From contig NZ_WUMO01000004.1 in assembly GCF_009826975.1 (NCBI RefSeq), positions 124,001-188,000 on the forward strand: DNA of 64,000 nt, given 5' to 3'. The notes under the pieces were generated by a model. It was not told the DNA's origin. It saw only the letters and a list, made by a program, of their open reading frames with translations, and did no database searches. Shown piece after piece: positions 36,601 through 44,057 of this stretch (its first letter is position 1; each line of letters begins with the position of its first letter). A program made the position numbers and the translations under genes. The DNA comes from Flavobacterium sp. HBTb2-11-1. Its GTDB lineage: Bacteria > Bacteroidota > Bacteroidia > Flavobacteriales > Flavobacteriaceae.

Positions 36601-37425
36601 CAACAAATTAATGAATGAACCAATTATCGGAAACGGAATTTTTTGCTCTAAAGGAAATAATTGTTTTTCTAATGAAAATTGCCCGCCGTGTGTTCCGTTG
36701 CTTAGTAAGGGATGATGAATAGCCAAAACAACGGTTTTTTCTTGATTTTTGTTTAAAAGACCTTCGAGTTCTTCAAAAAAAGCTTCTCTGGTTTTGATTT
36801 CGCAATTATCATTGATTGTTGGATGATCGTTCCAGTCTTCAAGAAACCATTCACTATCAACAGCTATCAAAGTAGTCGTGCTATCTATTTTTACGTTTTC
36901 AATAGGGCAGGATTTCCTTGGAAGAAAACCTTTTTTATCATTTAAATATTTCGTAACAAAATCAGCTTGACGTTCTAGCCCTTTGATACCGCTGTACCAA
37001 TCATGATTTCCAGGAATTACGATTGTTTTTCCTTTAAAACCTTCAGTTAATTTTAATTGATTGGTTAATTTAGTTTCTGCTAAAGCCTTATCCTCAGGAT
37101 GCTTATCACCCGGAAATCCCTTCGGATAAATGTTGTCGCCTAAGAAAAGAAGCGTTGACTTCTTACTTGCTTTCTTAAGTTTTTTATGCAGAAGTTCAAG
37201 CGTTTGCTGTGCCTGTTCTTCGTCGGCATTTCCAGCATCTCCAACAAGGAAAAAAGTATGTGCAATTTTTATGGTGTCTGTTGCGTTTTCTGTTTCGTTG
37301 GCACTAACATTTTTTCCGTATTGCGGTTTGCGAGTGGCGCAGGCGTAAACAATGAATAGGGCAATAATTGCTAATGAATAGTTTTTAATCTTAGCAATAA
37401 AATGATTATCCAAAAACAATTTCAT
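33694..37425 (-). CDS. envelope lipoprotein: metallophosphoesterase + kinase-like domain + outer-membrane barrel
   Basis: Very large protein, 1243 residues, with an N-terminal lipoprotein-like signal (VYAC, Cys29). Domain 1 (about 55-380) is a calcineurin-like phosphoesterase with metal ligands in VGDAG (Asp63), LFLGDNIYP (Asp97), IPGNHDWY (Asn140/His141), IHHP (His237) and SGHDHNLQY (His314/316). Domain 2 (about 420-760) shows a kinase-like order: EYIMRAMKK (Lys482/483), NEFEKTYAEDFLFD, hinge-like LYMVEERP, LLGDWDRHSDQW (Asp621/Asp623), IPRDRDQAF (Asp648/650). This part is my inference. Domain 3 (about 900-1243) is a beta-barrel with DTDLRGFRNERFLG and a terminal FGAAYSF, like BamA/ShlB surface antigens. 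It is divergent from the HD-PycTM gene. Confidence 0.8.
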   Translation of the reverse strand: MKLFLDNHFIAKIKNYSLAIIALFIVYACATRKPQYGKNVSANETENATDTIKIAHTFFLVGDAGNADEEQAQQTLELLHKKLKKASKKSTLLFLGDNIYPKGFPGDKHPEDKALAETKLTNQLKLTEGFKGKTIVIPGNHDWYSGIKGLERQADFVTKYLNDKKGFLPRKSCPIENVKIDSTTTLIAVDSEWFLEDWNDHPTINDNCEIKTREAFFEELEGLLNKNQEKTVVLAIHHPLLSNGTHGGQFSLEKQLFPLEQKIPFPIIGSFINLLRKTSGVNPQDIQNKQYTIYTKRIKTLLQKQKNVIVVSGHDHNLQYISKENIQQIISGAGSKSEAARAINPYDFSYGGNGYATLTMFKSGDAKVSFYGNENGKEKLLFEREIIKAKEINWASDIPNKFPETVTTSIYSPKMTQKSAFHRFLFGQHYRKYYSLPIEARIATIDTLKGGLKPIREGGGHQSVSLRMSDPQGREYIMRAMKKSATVFLQSVAFKDQYVVNEFEKTYAEDFLFDFYTTSHPYSSFAIGGMSDQIGLRHTNPILYYIPKQNGLGEFNASFGDQLYMVEERPADNHLDGKNFGKPSNIIGTDDMMLNLHKDEKYTVDEKEYIKARLFDILLGDWDRHSDQWRWAEYKEDGKVVYRPIPRDRDQAFVKYDGALLSLIMNMPPLRHMRTFKGDRINVKWLSREPYPMDLAFLKTAGQKEWVEQAKYIQENLTDADIDVAFKNMPKEVQDETVDEIKAKLKSRKKDLQKYAREYSDVLDKTIMIAGTDKKDKFVLNHNVKKGIEIQVFRIKKEGDELLYTKNVTDDKTKNLWIYGLDNNDVFEVKGKEKSSIKIRLIGGQNNDTYNIENGRKVIVYDFKSKENTYNLDSKTQTQLTDDYEVNAYNYERPKYNVVSGLPNIGYNPDDGVKVGVNVNYTVNNFKQNPYTQRHIFNAFYYFATGGLEFNYAAHFPGLLGKWVIDVESLYTTPNFAMNYFGYGNESQYDDDLGMDYNRVRIRKFNASGAIRHVGRYGSEFSIQPIFQRMTVEDTENRYINIPGIVNPNVFDSQNYGSLKVKYLFKNSDFAAKPTLGMYFMIAGTWTTNLDETKKNFPTLESVLGFTHKIDHNGKLILATYLKGKAIFNNNYEFYQGASLGGDTDLRGFRNERFLGNSYFSQSSDLRLSIGKIRKTIVPFTYGILGGFDYGRVWLDGENSKKWHQDYGGGLWLNAINVITARISYFKSPDEIGRLIFGAAYSF

Positions 37426-37451
37426 AATTTAGTGGTATAAAAATATTCTTT

Positions 37452-38639
37452 ATGAATCTAATAGAACAATCCGAAGATTTCGTGAGTAATTTACTCAAAG
37501 ATAAACTTTCTAATTTATATTCTTACCATAATTTTAATCATACTTTTACAGTTGTTACTGCAGTCAAAGAACTTTGCAAAAAAGAAGATGTAAGCGGTGA
37601 GGATAAGGAAGCACTTTTGGTTGCTGCATGGTTTCATGATACGGGATATATTGAAGGGTATGAAAATCATGAAAAAACAAGTACAAAAATTGCTGCTGAG
37701 TTTTTACGAGAAAAAGGAAAATCGGAAGAATTTATCGCGCTTGTTTCGAGTTTGATTCTAGCTACTGTTAAAGAATATGAGCCTAGAACACACTTAGAAA
37801 AGATTATTAGAGATGCAGATTATGCTCATTTAATGGGAGCTGAATATGCGACAACTTGCGAATTATTGCGTTTGGAATTAAAAAATGCAGGTATAGTGAG
37901 TTTTTCTAATGAGGAATGGACTAGAGAAAACCTGAATTTTTTATTGAATAAACACAGATTCTACACAGATTACGCCTTGAGAAAATGGCAGCCTCTGAAA
38001 GAAAAAAATCTTTTATTAATTCAGAAAAAAATCAATAAACAGGAATTGAAAGCCGCCGCAGCACTCGAAGAAGAAAATAAAAAAAGAGAGAAAGCTGAAA
38101 AAGCCGATAAACCAGATCGTGGAATTGATACTTTATTTCGTGTCACTCTTGGAAATCATACGCGTTTAAGCGGTATTGCAGATAGCAAAGCCAATATTTT
38201 ATTGTCTGTAAATGCCATTATTATTTCGATAGCTTTGTCTTCTATTATTCCAAAATTGGATAGTCCGAAAAATGCGCATTTGGTCGTGCCAACGTTTATT
38301 ATGCTGATGTCGAGTGTAATTACAATTATTTTTGCGATTCTTTCTACACGCCCGAAAGTAACATCTGGATTTTTTACTCGAGATGATGTAGAAGCTAAAA
38401 AAGTGAATTTGATGTTTTTTGGAAATTTCTACAAAATGCCGCTCGAAGATTATGATTGGGCAATGAACGAAATGATGAAAGACCGTGATTATTTATACTC
38501 AACCATGATTAAAGATTTGTATTATTTGGGATTGGTTTTACAGCGAAAATATAATTTACTCCGAATTGCCTACAATTTTTTCATGTTCGGAATTATCATA
38601 ACGGTAATTGCATTTGTGATTGCTTTTAAGTCTATTTAA
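37452..38639 (+). CDS. HD-domain phosphohydrolase fused to a Pycsar-effector-type membrane domain (PycTM)
   Basis: 395 residues. The N-terminal HD domain (about 20-185) has HNFNHTF (His30), AAWFHDTGY (His62-Asp63) and IIRDADYAHL (Asp121), the metal-binding set of this superfamily. A charged helical linker (about 190-222) leads to a region that I recognise as PycTM: FRVTLGNHTRLSGIADSKAN with ILLSVNAIIISIALS, a second membrane segment (about 280-298), STRPKVTSG, and a third segment (about 370-392). PycTM proteins are membrane effectors of pyrimidine cyclase anti-phage systems. No cyclase gene is seen within the window. The start lies only 26 bp from the divergent metallophosphoesterase gene. 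Confidence 0.85.
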   Translation: MNLIEQSEDFVSNLLKDKLSNLYSYHNFNHTFTVVTAVKELCKKEDVSGEDKEALLVAAWFHDTGYIEGYENHEKTSTKIAAEFLREKGKSEEFIALVSSLILATVKEYEPRTHLEKIIRDADYAHLMGAEYATTCELLRLELKNAGIVSFSNEEWTRENLNFLLNKHRFYTDYALRKWQPLKEKNLLLIQKKINKQELKAAAALEEENKKREKAEKADKPDRGIDTLFRVTLGNHTRLSGIADSKANILLSVNAIIISIALSSIIPKLDSPKNAHLVVPTFIMLMSSVITIIFAILSTRPKVTSGFFTRDDVEAKKVNLMFFGNFYKMPLEDYDWAMNEMMKDRDYLYSTMIKDLYYLGLVLQRKYNLLRIAYNFFMFGIIITVIAFVIAFKSI

Positions 38640-38732
38640 ATTAAAATTTTAAACACATAGAAACATAGATCTTTTTGTGTAAAAAAGAATAGAGAAAGAA
38701 ACTTGTTTCTCACACATAGCTCAAAATTCAGA

Positions 38733-38771
38733 AAGCTTTGTCAAAGTTTAGACTTTGACAAAGCTTTTTTC
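38733..38771 (+). terminator. terminator of the HD-PycTM gene
   Basis: Near-perfect 15-pair stem AAGCTTTGTCAAAGT / ACTTTGACAAAGCTT around TTAG, then T5. It stands in a gap with CACATAG/CTATGT words at 38645-38665, 38710-38719 and 38786-38836 that partly pair around it. Confidence 0.85.
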
Positions 38772-38847
38772 AATATTAGGTGCGACTATGTTTTTTTCAA
38801 AAAAATGAAATGCCTTTTATCGGTTTTCAAAATCTATGTTTTTAAAA

Positions 38848-38878
38848 ACAAAAAAAGCTCAACTATTTAGTTGAGCTC
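38848..38878 (-). terminator. terminator overlapping the stop codon of the GAF-protein gene
   Basis: Read on the minus strand, GAGCTCAACTA / TAGTTGAGCT then T7. The first arm is formed by the last codons (Glu-Leu-Asn-stop), so the hairpin begins inside the coding region. Confidence 0.8.
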
Positions 38879-41236
38879 ATCTAATAAATCCTGATAGGTT
38901 ATTTTTTTAATTCCTGGATTCGAATTATTGTTGATTACTTTCACGCGAATCGCTCTCAAACCAGAAACTCCCTGAAGATCTTCAACTTCAAATTGTTCAA
39001 TAGAAGGCTCCAGAATTTTTTTATGTTGCAGGTATTTAATATATTTTAAATATTCTGCTTCTTCACTATTTTGAGAGTAAACAATTGTAATTTTCTCTTT
39101 TTCAGTAATTCTTTCGTTTGTGCCTTTGATATGAGATTTGTCAATTCGTTTTTTAACCACTTCATATCTTGCATTGTAAGTTCCATCTACATCAAAACGT
39201 TTTTCATCCATTCTGAAACGTATAGAAAGCGCAGAACTAAAAACCAGAATCAGTGACGTGACATCCAATTCATATGGTAAAGATTCTTTAAGATCATGGT
39301 GTTCTAGTTCCATTTCGCATAAAGTCTGCAATTGCCATAAACGAAGATTATGCAGATACATAATATCGAATGGTTTTGTTGGCGAAATAGAAGCTCCAAT
39401 ATATAAATTGTGCTCAACACCATCCGTTTTAAAACGTTCATAGTAATGCGGATAAATCTGCTGGGCTTCAACTTGTTTTCTGTCTAAAACCGTTGCCAAT
39501 CTTTTATTGATAATCGACATGGCATTGTCAAACTTCTTTCTTTCCTGATAAAACATGCCGGTTTTTTCATCCAGTTTTTCAAAATACAATTCTTCAAGCT
39601 TTTTACTTTTTGGATTGCTTTTAGTGTTTTTTAATATCGGATGAATTTCTTCTTCAATATAACGCTGTACATGCTGTTCTGTATCTGCTTTTAAAGGAAA
39701 ATCCAATTCGCTTCTAAGCGATTCCAATTCAAATTTTCTTTGTTCCAACAGAACAAGATTTGAATTAGAGTCTTGATTATCAAAGATCTCTAACAGAGCT
39801 GTAAGTTGACTTTTTAAATCAATTTTAACCGTTTCGTTTCGGTGTTCAGACGAACTTTTAATGTCGATCTGGCCGTACAGCGGATATACATTTTTAAAAA
39901 CGATTTCTTTAAAAATATAATCTTTTGTATGATTCATATTTTGAAAATAGTTCTGTGATTCTCTTTTGAATTTCCAATACACGCTCGGGTGAATGGTGGT
40001 ATATTCTCTTTGAATAATAGCTTCGATCTGATGCTGCATATCAGTATTATAGCGATCAATTGTATCAGTTAAATACGGAAGAACCAAATCCAGTTTGGTA
40101 GCATTTACACTGTTCAAATCTCTTGGGTTTTGAGAAACCAGTTCGACAACGCCCAATAAATGCCCGCTTTTAATAACAGGAGCAAAAATACAGCTTTGAA
40201 TATTCTGCGATAGCAAATGTTCGCCAAGTCTCTTGTTTGTAGATTCTTGAGTAAACTTGCTGACGTTGGAAATTACAAAAGGCTCTTTATTATCTAGTAA
40301 ATTTTCGAAAGAACATCCAAAAAAAGCATTTTTGCAATCCACTTCCTGATTGTCAGAAAGAAGAAAGCTTTTCATATTATTTTCGTATTTCGCGGGTCTA
40401 ATAAATTTCTCTTCCTCCGGATTATAGATAATAAATCCGACTTTCAAATTCGGAAGATTAAAAATGGATTGAAAAATATTAGAAACTTCCTCATCAGTCG
40501 TAACTGTTTTTGGACCAGGTTTCAAGAGATTGCTCTTCAATATAGAAATGGCACTTTCTGTTGTAGCATCAAATAATGAAACGATTCCAAAACCTCTTAA
40601 AATCCAGCTTCCTGGAGGAAATTTAGATTTCCATAAATTAATATCGTTGTAATTATCAATTAATTGATCGATATCTTCTTGAGTTAATGGAACAGAATTT
40701 TCCGTTGGAATAACTTCCATGAAATCGGCATTATATAAAATCCTATAATGTTTTTCTACGCCATTTTCGTCTGGAATATCGTAGAAAAATGGCTGATTAA
40801 AATCAATGCGCTGATTGTAATAATAGCTGAGAATCAGACAGCAGTTGTTAATATAGAATTGATGGTCGCTAAAATCACGAATTTCCATGTAAAATTCGTC
40901 TCCCGCATTTTTCAAGATTTTCTTAAAACGCTCGGTATAATTAAAGGAGATGTTTTGAAATGGAATTGTAACCGCTTTTATTTCGTTGTGGGTCAATGCA
41001 GTCGGAAACAAATCGGCTAGAATATTTTTGATCAAAGCTTCATTTTCTTTGATAATAGAATAATCTCGCACCCCAGTTTTTAGTTCTGGAATTAAATCAA
41101 TTTGTTGTAAAATCGCTTTAGCATAGTTAGATCTATAATCAATGTCTGACAGCGCAATTTCTTCAAAAGATTCAATTAGCTTTTGGAATGAAATTATAGT
41201 GGTAAAAGGACTTTCTTTAAAAAATTGAATATCCAT
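38867..41236 (-). CDS. GAF-domain protein, conserved in Flavobacterium, function unknown
   Basis: Soluble protein of 789 residues without signal peptide or membrane segment. A GAF-like sensor domain lies at about 245-395 (VGFIIYNPEEEKFIRP, FGCSFENLLDNKEPFVISNV, IQSCIFAPVIKSGHLLGVVELVSQNP). The N-terminal 240 residues and the long C-terminal half are mostly alpha-helical (many Glu/Lys-rich stretches such as EEEIHPILKNTKSNPKSKKLEELYFEKL) and I cannot place them. No kinase, cyclase or phosphodiesterase catalytic motif is seen, so it is probably a regulator that senses a small molecule or a partner. Convergent with the HD-PycTM gene. Confidence 0.75.
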   Translation of the reverse strand: MDIQFFKESPFTTIISFQKLIESFEEIALSDIDYRSNYAKAILQQIDLIPELKTGVRDYSIIKENEALIKNILADLFPTALTHNEIKAVTIPFQNISFNYTERFKKILKNAGDEFYMEIRDFSDHQFYINNCCLILSYYYNQRIDFNQPFFYDIPDENGVEKHYRILYNADFMEVIPTENSVPLTQEDIDQLIDNYNDINLWKSKFPPGSWILRGFGIVSLFDATTESAISILKSNLLKPGPKTVTTDEEVSNIFQSIFNLPNLKVGFIIYNPEEEKFIRPAKYENNMKSFLLSDNQEVDCKNAFFGCSFENLLDNKEPFVISNVSKFTQESTNKRLGEHLLSQNIQSCIFAPVIKSGHLLGVVELVSQNPRDLNSVNATKLDLVLPYLTDTIDRYNTDMQHQIEAIIQREYTTIHPSVYWKFKRESQNYFQNMNHTKDYIFKEIVFKNVYPLYGQIDIKSSSEHRNETVKIDLKSQLTALLEIFDNQDSNSNLVLLEQRKFELESLRSELDFPLKADTEQHVQRYIEEEIHPILKNTKSNPKSKKLEELYFEKLDEKTGMFYQERKKFDNAMSIINKRLATVLDRKQVEAQQIYPHYYERFKTDGVEHNLYIGASISPTKPFDIMYLHNLRLWQLQTLCEMELEHHDLKESLPYELDVTSLILVFSSALSIRFRMDEKRFDVDGTYNARYEVVKKRIDKSHIKGTNERITEKEKITIVYSQNSEEAEYLKYIKYLQHKKILEPSIEQFEVEDLQGVSGLRAIRVKVINNNSNPGIKKITYQDLLDELN

Positions 41237-41386
41237 CTTAGTTTATTTTTAATGCAAATTTAATGATAAATTAAGAATGAACGCTATTTTTCAATTTCTT
41301 TCCTCTATAGTTAAATAGTTGTTTTTCTTATAATTAAAGGTTTAGCGCTAACCGAATTTTATTTTAACTAAAATTTAACATATTAA

Positions 41387-41410
41387 ATAACGGAACGATC
41401 GTTCCGTTAT
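41387..41410. promoter_or_regulatory. TetR-type operator in front of the SDR gene
   Basis: Perfect 24-base palindrome AACGGAACGATCGTTCCGTT with flanking AT on each side. It ends two bases before the -7 element TATCTTTG (41413-41420), so binding would block the promoter. A near-copy lies in front of the TetR gene at 42233-42246. Confidence 0.8.
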
Positions 41411-41463
41411 TATATCTTTGTACCATAATAATTGAATAATCAATAACTTAAAAACAAATAGCA

Positions 41464-42216
41464 ATGAAAAATTTAGAAAATAAAGTTGCGATAGTAACTG
41501 GCGGAAACAGTGGAATTGGATATGCAGCGGCTGCTGATTTAGTGGCAAAAGGTGCAAAAGTAATTGTAACGGGAAGAAACAAAGAAGCTTTAGCGAAAGC
41601 AGAGGAAGAACTAAACGTTACAGGGATTGTAGCTGACCAATCTGATTTGAAATCAATTGATGGTTTAGTTGAAGAAGTAAAAGCAAACTTCGGAAAAGTA
41701 GATATTTTATTTTTAAATGCTGGAATAGCGGCTTTTGCGCCAGTAGATTCAGCTTCAGAAGATCATTACGACAGTATTATGAATGTGAACGTAAAAGGAG
41801 TTTATTTTACAGTTCAAAAAGTATTGCCAATTTTAAATGACGGGGGTTCTATCATTTTTAATACTTCTGTAAATGCTCATGTCGGAATGCCAAATTCTAG
41901 CGTTTATGCAGCGAGTAAAGCAGCAGTATTATCCTTAAATAAAGTTTTTGCTGTAGAATTGGCTTCAAGAAAAATTAGAGTAAATGCTGTTTCTCCTGGT
42001 CCAATTGAAACGCCTTTGTACGGAAAAGTTGGTTTAGAAAAAGAAGAAGTAGAAGGTTTAGGATCTGCTCTAGGCGAAAAGATTTTATTGAAACGTTTTG
42101 GGCAGTCTGCTGAAGTTGCAAAAACAGTTAGTTTCTTAGCCTCAGACGACGCTTCGTTCATTACAGGATCTGAAATTGTAGTTGACGGTGGACTTATCGT
42201 AAACACAGTGCTATAA
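41464..42216 (+). CDS. short-chain dehydrogenase/reductase (SDR)
   Basis: NAD(P)-dependent oxidoreductase of 250 residues, the classical SDR length. Cofactor motif TGGNSGIG (12-19), NAG at 85-87, catalytic Ser135, Tyr148 and Lys152 (YAASK), then VSPGPIETP and the C-terminal GSEIVVDGG. Substrate not predictable. It is controlled by a palindromic operator in its promoter and followed 70 bp later by the TetR-type gene that probably reads that operator, a common arrangement for detoxifying reductases. Confidence 0.93.
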   Translation: MKNLENKVAIVTGGNSGIGYAAAADLVAKGAKVIVTGRNKEALAKAEEELNVTGIVADQSDLKSIDGLVEEVKANFGKVDILFLNAGIAAFAPVDSASEDHYDSIMNVNVKGVYFTVQKVLPILNDGGSIIFNTSVNAHVGMPNSSVYAASKAAVLSLNKVFAVELASRKIRVNAVSPGPIETPLYGKVGLEKEEVEGLGSALGEKILLKRFGQSAEVAKTVSFLASDDASFITGSEIVVDGGLIVNTVL

Positions 42217-42232
42217 TTTTTTGACTAATTCA

Positions 42233-42246
42233 GGAACGATTGTTCC
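42233..42246. promoter_or_regulatory. second TetR-type operator, in front of the regulator gene
   Basis: GGAACGATTGTTCC, one symmetric position off a perfect palindrome and matching the core of the site at 41391-41406. A -7 element TATCTTTG follows at 42257-42264, so the regulator gene is probably autoregulated. Confidence 0.75.
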
Positions 42247-42286
42247 GTATAATTATTATCTTTGTGTAGAATTTTAATTTGATGTC

Positions 42287-42868
42287 ATGGCTAGAACGAA
42301 AGAATTTAATGAAGATCAGGCTTTAGATAAAGCAATTGAGATTTTTTGGCACAAAGGTTACAACGGAACTTCTGCGCAGGATTTGGTGAATCACTTAGGG
42401 TTAAGCCGTTCTAGCTTGTATGATACTTTTGGAGACAAGCAAAAACTTTTTGTAAAGTCATTAAAAAGATATCAAAAGCAAAATTTGGATAGTCTTAATG
42501 AGCTTTTTGAAAATGCTGAGAACATAAAAACCGCTTTGATTGAAATTTTCAAACAAGCGGTTATAGAAAGTCTTCAAGATCGAATTACAAAGGGCTGTTT
42601 TATGGTAAATTCTGCAGTCGAATTGGCGATGCATGATCCTGAGATTGCAAAAATCGTTCACGATAATCAGAAAGTGGTAGAAGACATTTTTTGCAATGCT
42701 GTAAGAAAAGGACAGGAGTTAGGCCAGATTTCAGAGAAACAAGATGCAAGATCACTTGCAAGATTTATTTTCAATAATTATTCTGGAATTAGAGTTTTGG
42801 CTCGTGCAGGAGAAAGAGATAAGCAAGTTTATGATGATATTTTAAAATCGATTTTCGTTTTGTTTTAG
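42287..42868 (+). CDS. TetR/AcrR-family repressor
   Basis: Transcriptional repressor of 193 residues. The N-terminal helix-turn-helix covers about 8-55 (FNEDQALDKAIEIFWHKGY, NGTSAQDLVNHLGLSRSSLYDTFGDKQKLF), and the remaining helices form the ligand-binding and dimer domain (KGCFMVNSAVELA is typical of the TetR_C group near AcuR/ComR-like proteins). It has matching operators before itself and before the SDR gene, so the two genes make a self-contained ligand-inducible unit. Confidence 0.93.
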   Translation: MARTKEFNEDQALDKAIEIFWHKGYNGTSAQDLVNHLGLSRSSLYDTFGDKQKLFVKSLKRYQKQNLDSLNELFENAENIKTALIEIFKQAVIESLQDRITKGCFMVNSAVELAMHDPEIAKIVHDNQKVVEDIFCNAVRKGQELGQISEKQDARSLARFIFNNYSGIRVLARAGERDKQVYDDILKSIFVLF

Positions 42869-42887
42869 AAAATCAGTTTCAATAAAA

Positions 42888-42920
42888 AAAGGCAATTACA
42901 AATGTAACTGCCTTTTTTTG
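42888..42920 (+). terminator. terminator of the TetR gene
   Basis: Hairpin AAAGGCAATTACA / TGTAACTGCCTTT around AA, followed by T7. Confidence 0.88.
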
Positions 42921-42951
42921 TATTAAGTAAGTAATAGAAAATGAAAACTTC

Positions 42952-44010
42952 TTAGCTTTTTTCTTCTTTGTTGAAGTAAACTAAGTAGTAATACATTTGT
43001 TTTTCTTCATCCCAGCCTTTTTCAACAAATTTTTCTGCACTTTCAGGATTGATAAAATCCATTTTAATCTGAATATGAGTGTCCAGATTAATTACATTTT
43101 TAATCGATTTTCTAGCGTCAGAAACTGCTGCGTTGGCAATAGGGAATGAGGTAACATCTTCGATGCTGTATTTTTCTCCTTTATCAACTTTATAGTTTTT
43201 AAATTCAGGAATCAAATCAGGATTGTCTAGTACTTCATTCAAGAAATTCTGCTCTTCAAACTGATCATTTTTAGCGAAATAATTCACAGATCGATTCATA
43301 AACATTACTTCCTCTTTCTTGTCTTCTGCCGGCAAAACGACGTCTTTTGCGAAGTTTTGACAGAACTTTAAATATTTTTTAGTGATGAAATTTTCATCTT
43401 CAAAAGCATCAACAGATAAAAAGTGCTCCAACCAGTAACGCGCGTCATAACGGTTGCTGTCAACTGTTAGGATTTTATATCCTTCTTCTTTTTTGTAGTT
43501 GAAAATCAAACATCCTTTATCTAATTTACTCAAGTTAATTCCTTGCTGTAAAATCATTTCAAGATTGCTTCCGTTTTCTTCAAACTGTAAAAAGTCGGCT
43601 TGCAGTTCGCTTTTAAAAATACCAATTGCATCCACAACATTATTATCAATGCTTAAGTTGGTCAAATAAGTCACATAAACCTCTCCGTTTTTAATATGCG
43701 GGTGATTGGATTGCTCAAATAAATGCTTTGTGATGTTTTTAGAAACCTCATGCACATTTGAAGGGTTAGCAAAAATCTCAGTTGCATATTTAAACATGTC
43801 GTTGTAGTCCAAGTCCACTTCGTGCGCAAACTGATAATAGTTTTCTTCTTTTTCTCTAAAAGGCTTAAAAAAGAATTCTTTTATTAGCGGCACAATTTCG
43901 TCATTTAAATTAAACGGCTGTTCCGATAAAAAAATAGCTTCGTTACGGCTTTTGTTTCCTACGCGGTGTATTGACAGCGTGTCGATGTGGGTGTTGAATA
44001 AGTTGATCAT
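42952..44010 (-). CDS. nucleoid-associated protein, YejK/NdpA family
   Basis: 352 residues, close to the family length. Recognisable parts are the N-terminal IDTLSIHRVGNKSRNEAIFLS, the middle VVDAIGIFKSELQADFLQ and LDKGCLIFNY, and FPIANAAVSDARKSIKNVINLD near the C-terminus. E. coli YejK binds the nucleoid; the exact role is unclear. No signal peptide. It stands alone on the minus strand; CTAAG-type repeats lie directly upstream of the start. Confidence 0.88.
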   Translation of the reverse strand: MINLFNTHIDTLSIHRVGNKSRNEAIFLSEQPFNLNDEIVPLIKEFFFKPFREKEENYYQFAHEVDLDYNDMFKYATEIFANPSNVHEVSKNITKHLFEQSNHPHIKNGEVYVTYLTNLSIDNNVVDAIGIFKSELQADFLQFEENGSNLEMILQQGINLSKLDKGCLIFNYKKEEGYKILTVDSNRYDARYWLEHFLSVDAFEDENFITKKYLKFCQNFAKDVVLPAEDKKEEVMFMNRSVNYFAKNDQFEEQNFLNEVLDNPDLIPEFKNYKVDKGEKYSIEDVTSFPIANAAVSDARKSIKNVINLDTHIQIKMDFINPESAEKFVEKGWDEEKQMYYYLVYFNKEEKS

Positions 44011-44017
44011 TTTTTTT

Positions 44018-44057
44018 GAGTTGCTGAGATTCTAAGTTTCTAAGATACTAAGTTTTT
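44018..44057. repeat. CTAAG-type repeat, left arm flanking the four-helix-bundle gene
   Basis: TTGCTGAGATTCTAAG, then TTTCTAAGATACTAAG. The inverted counterpart is at 44468-44511 on the other side of the gene. Confidence 0.7.
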
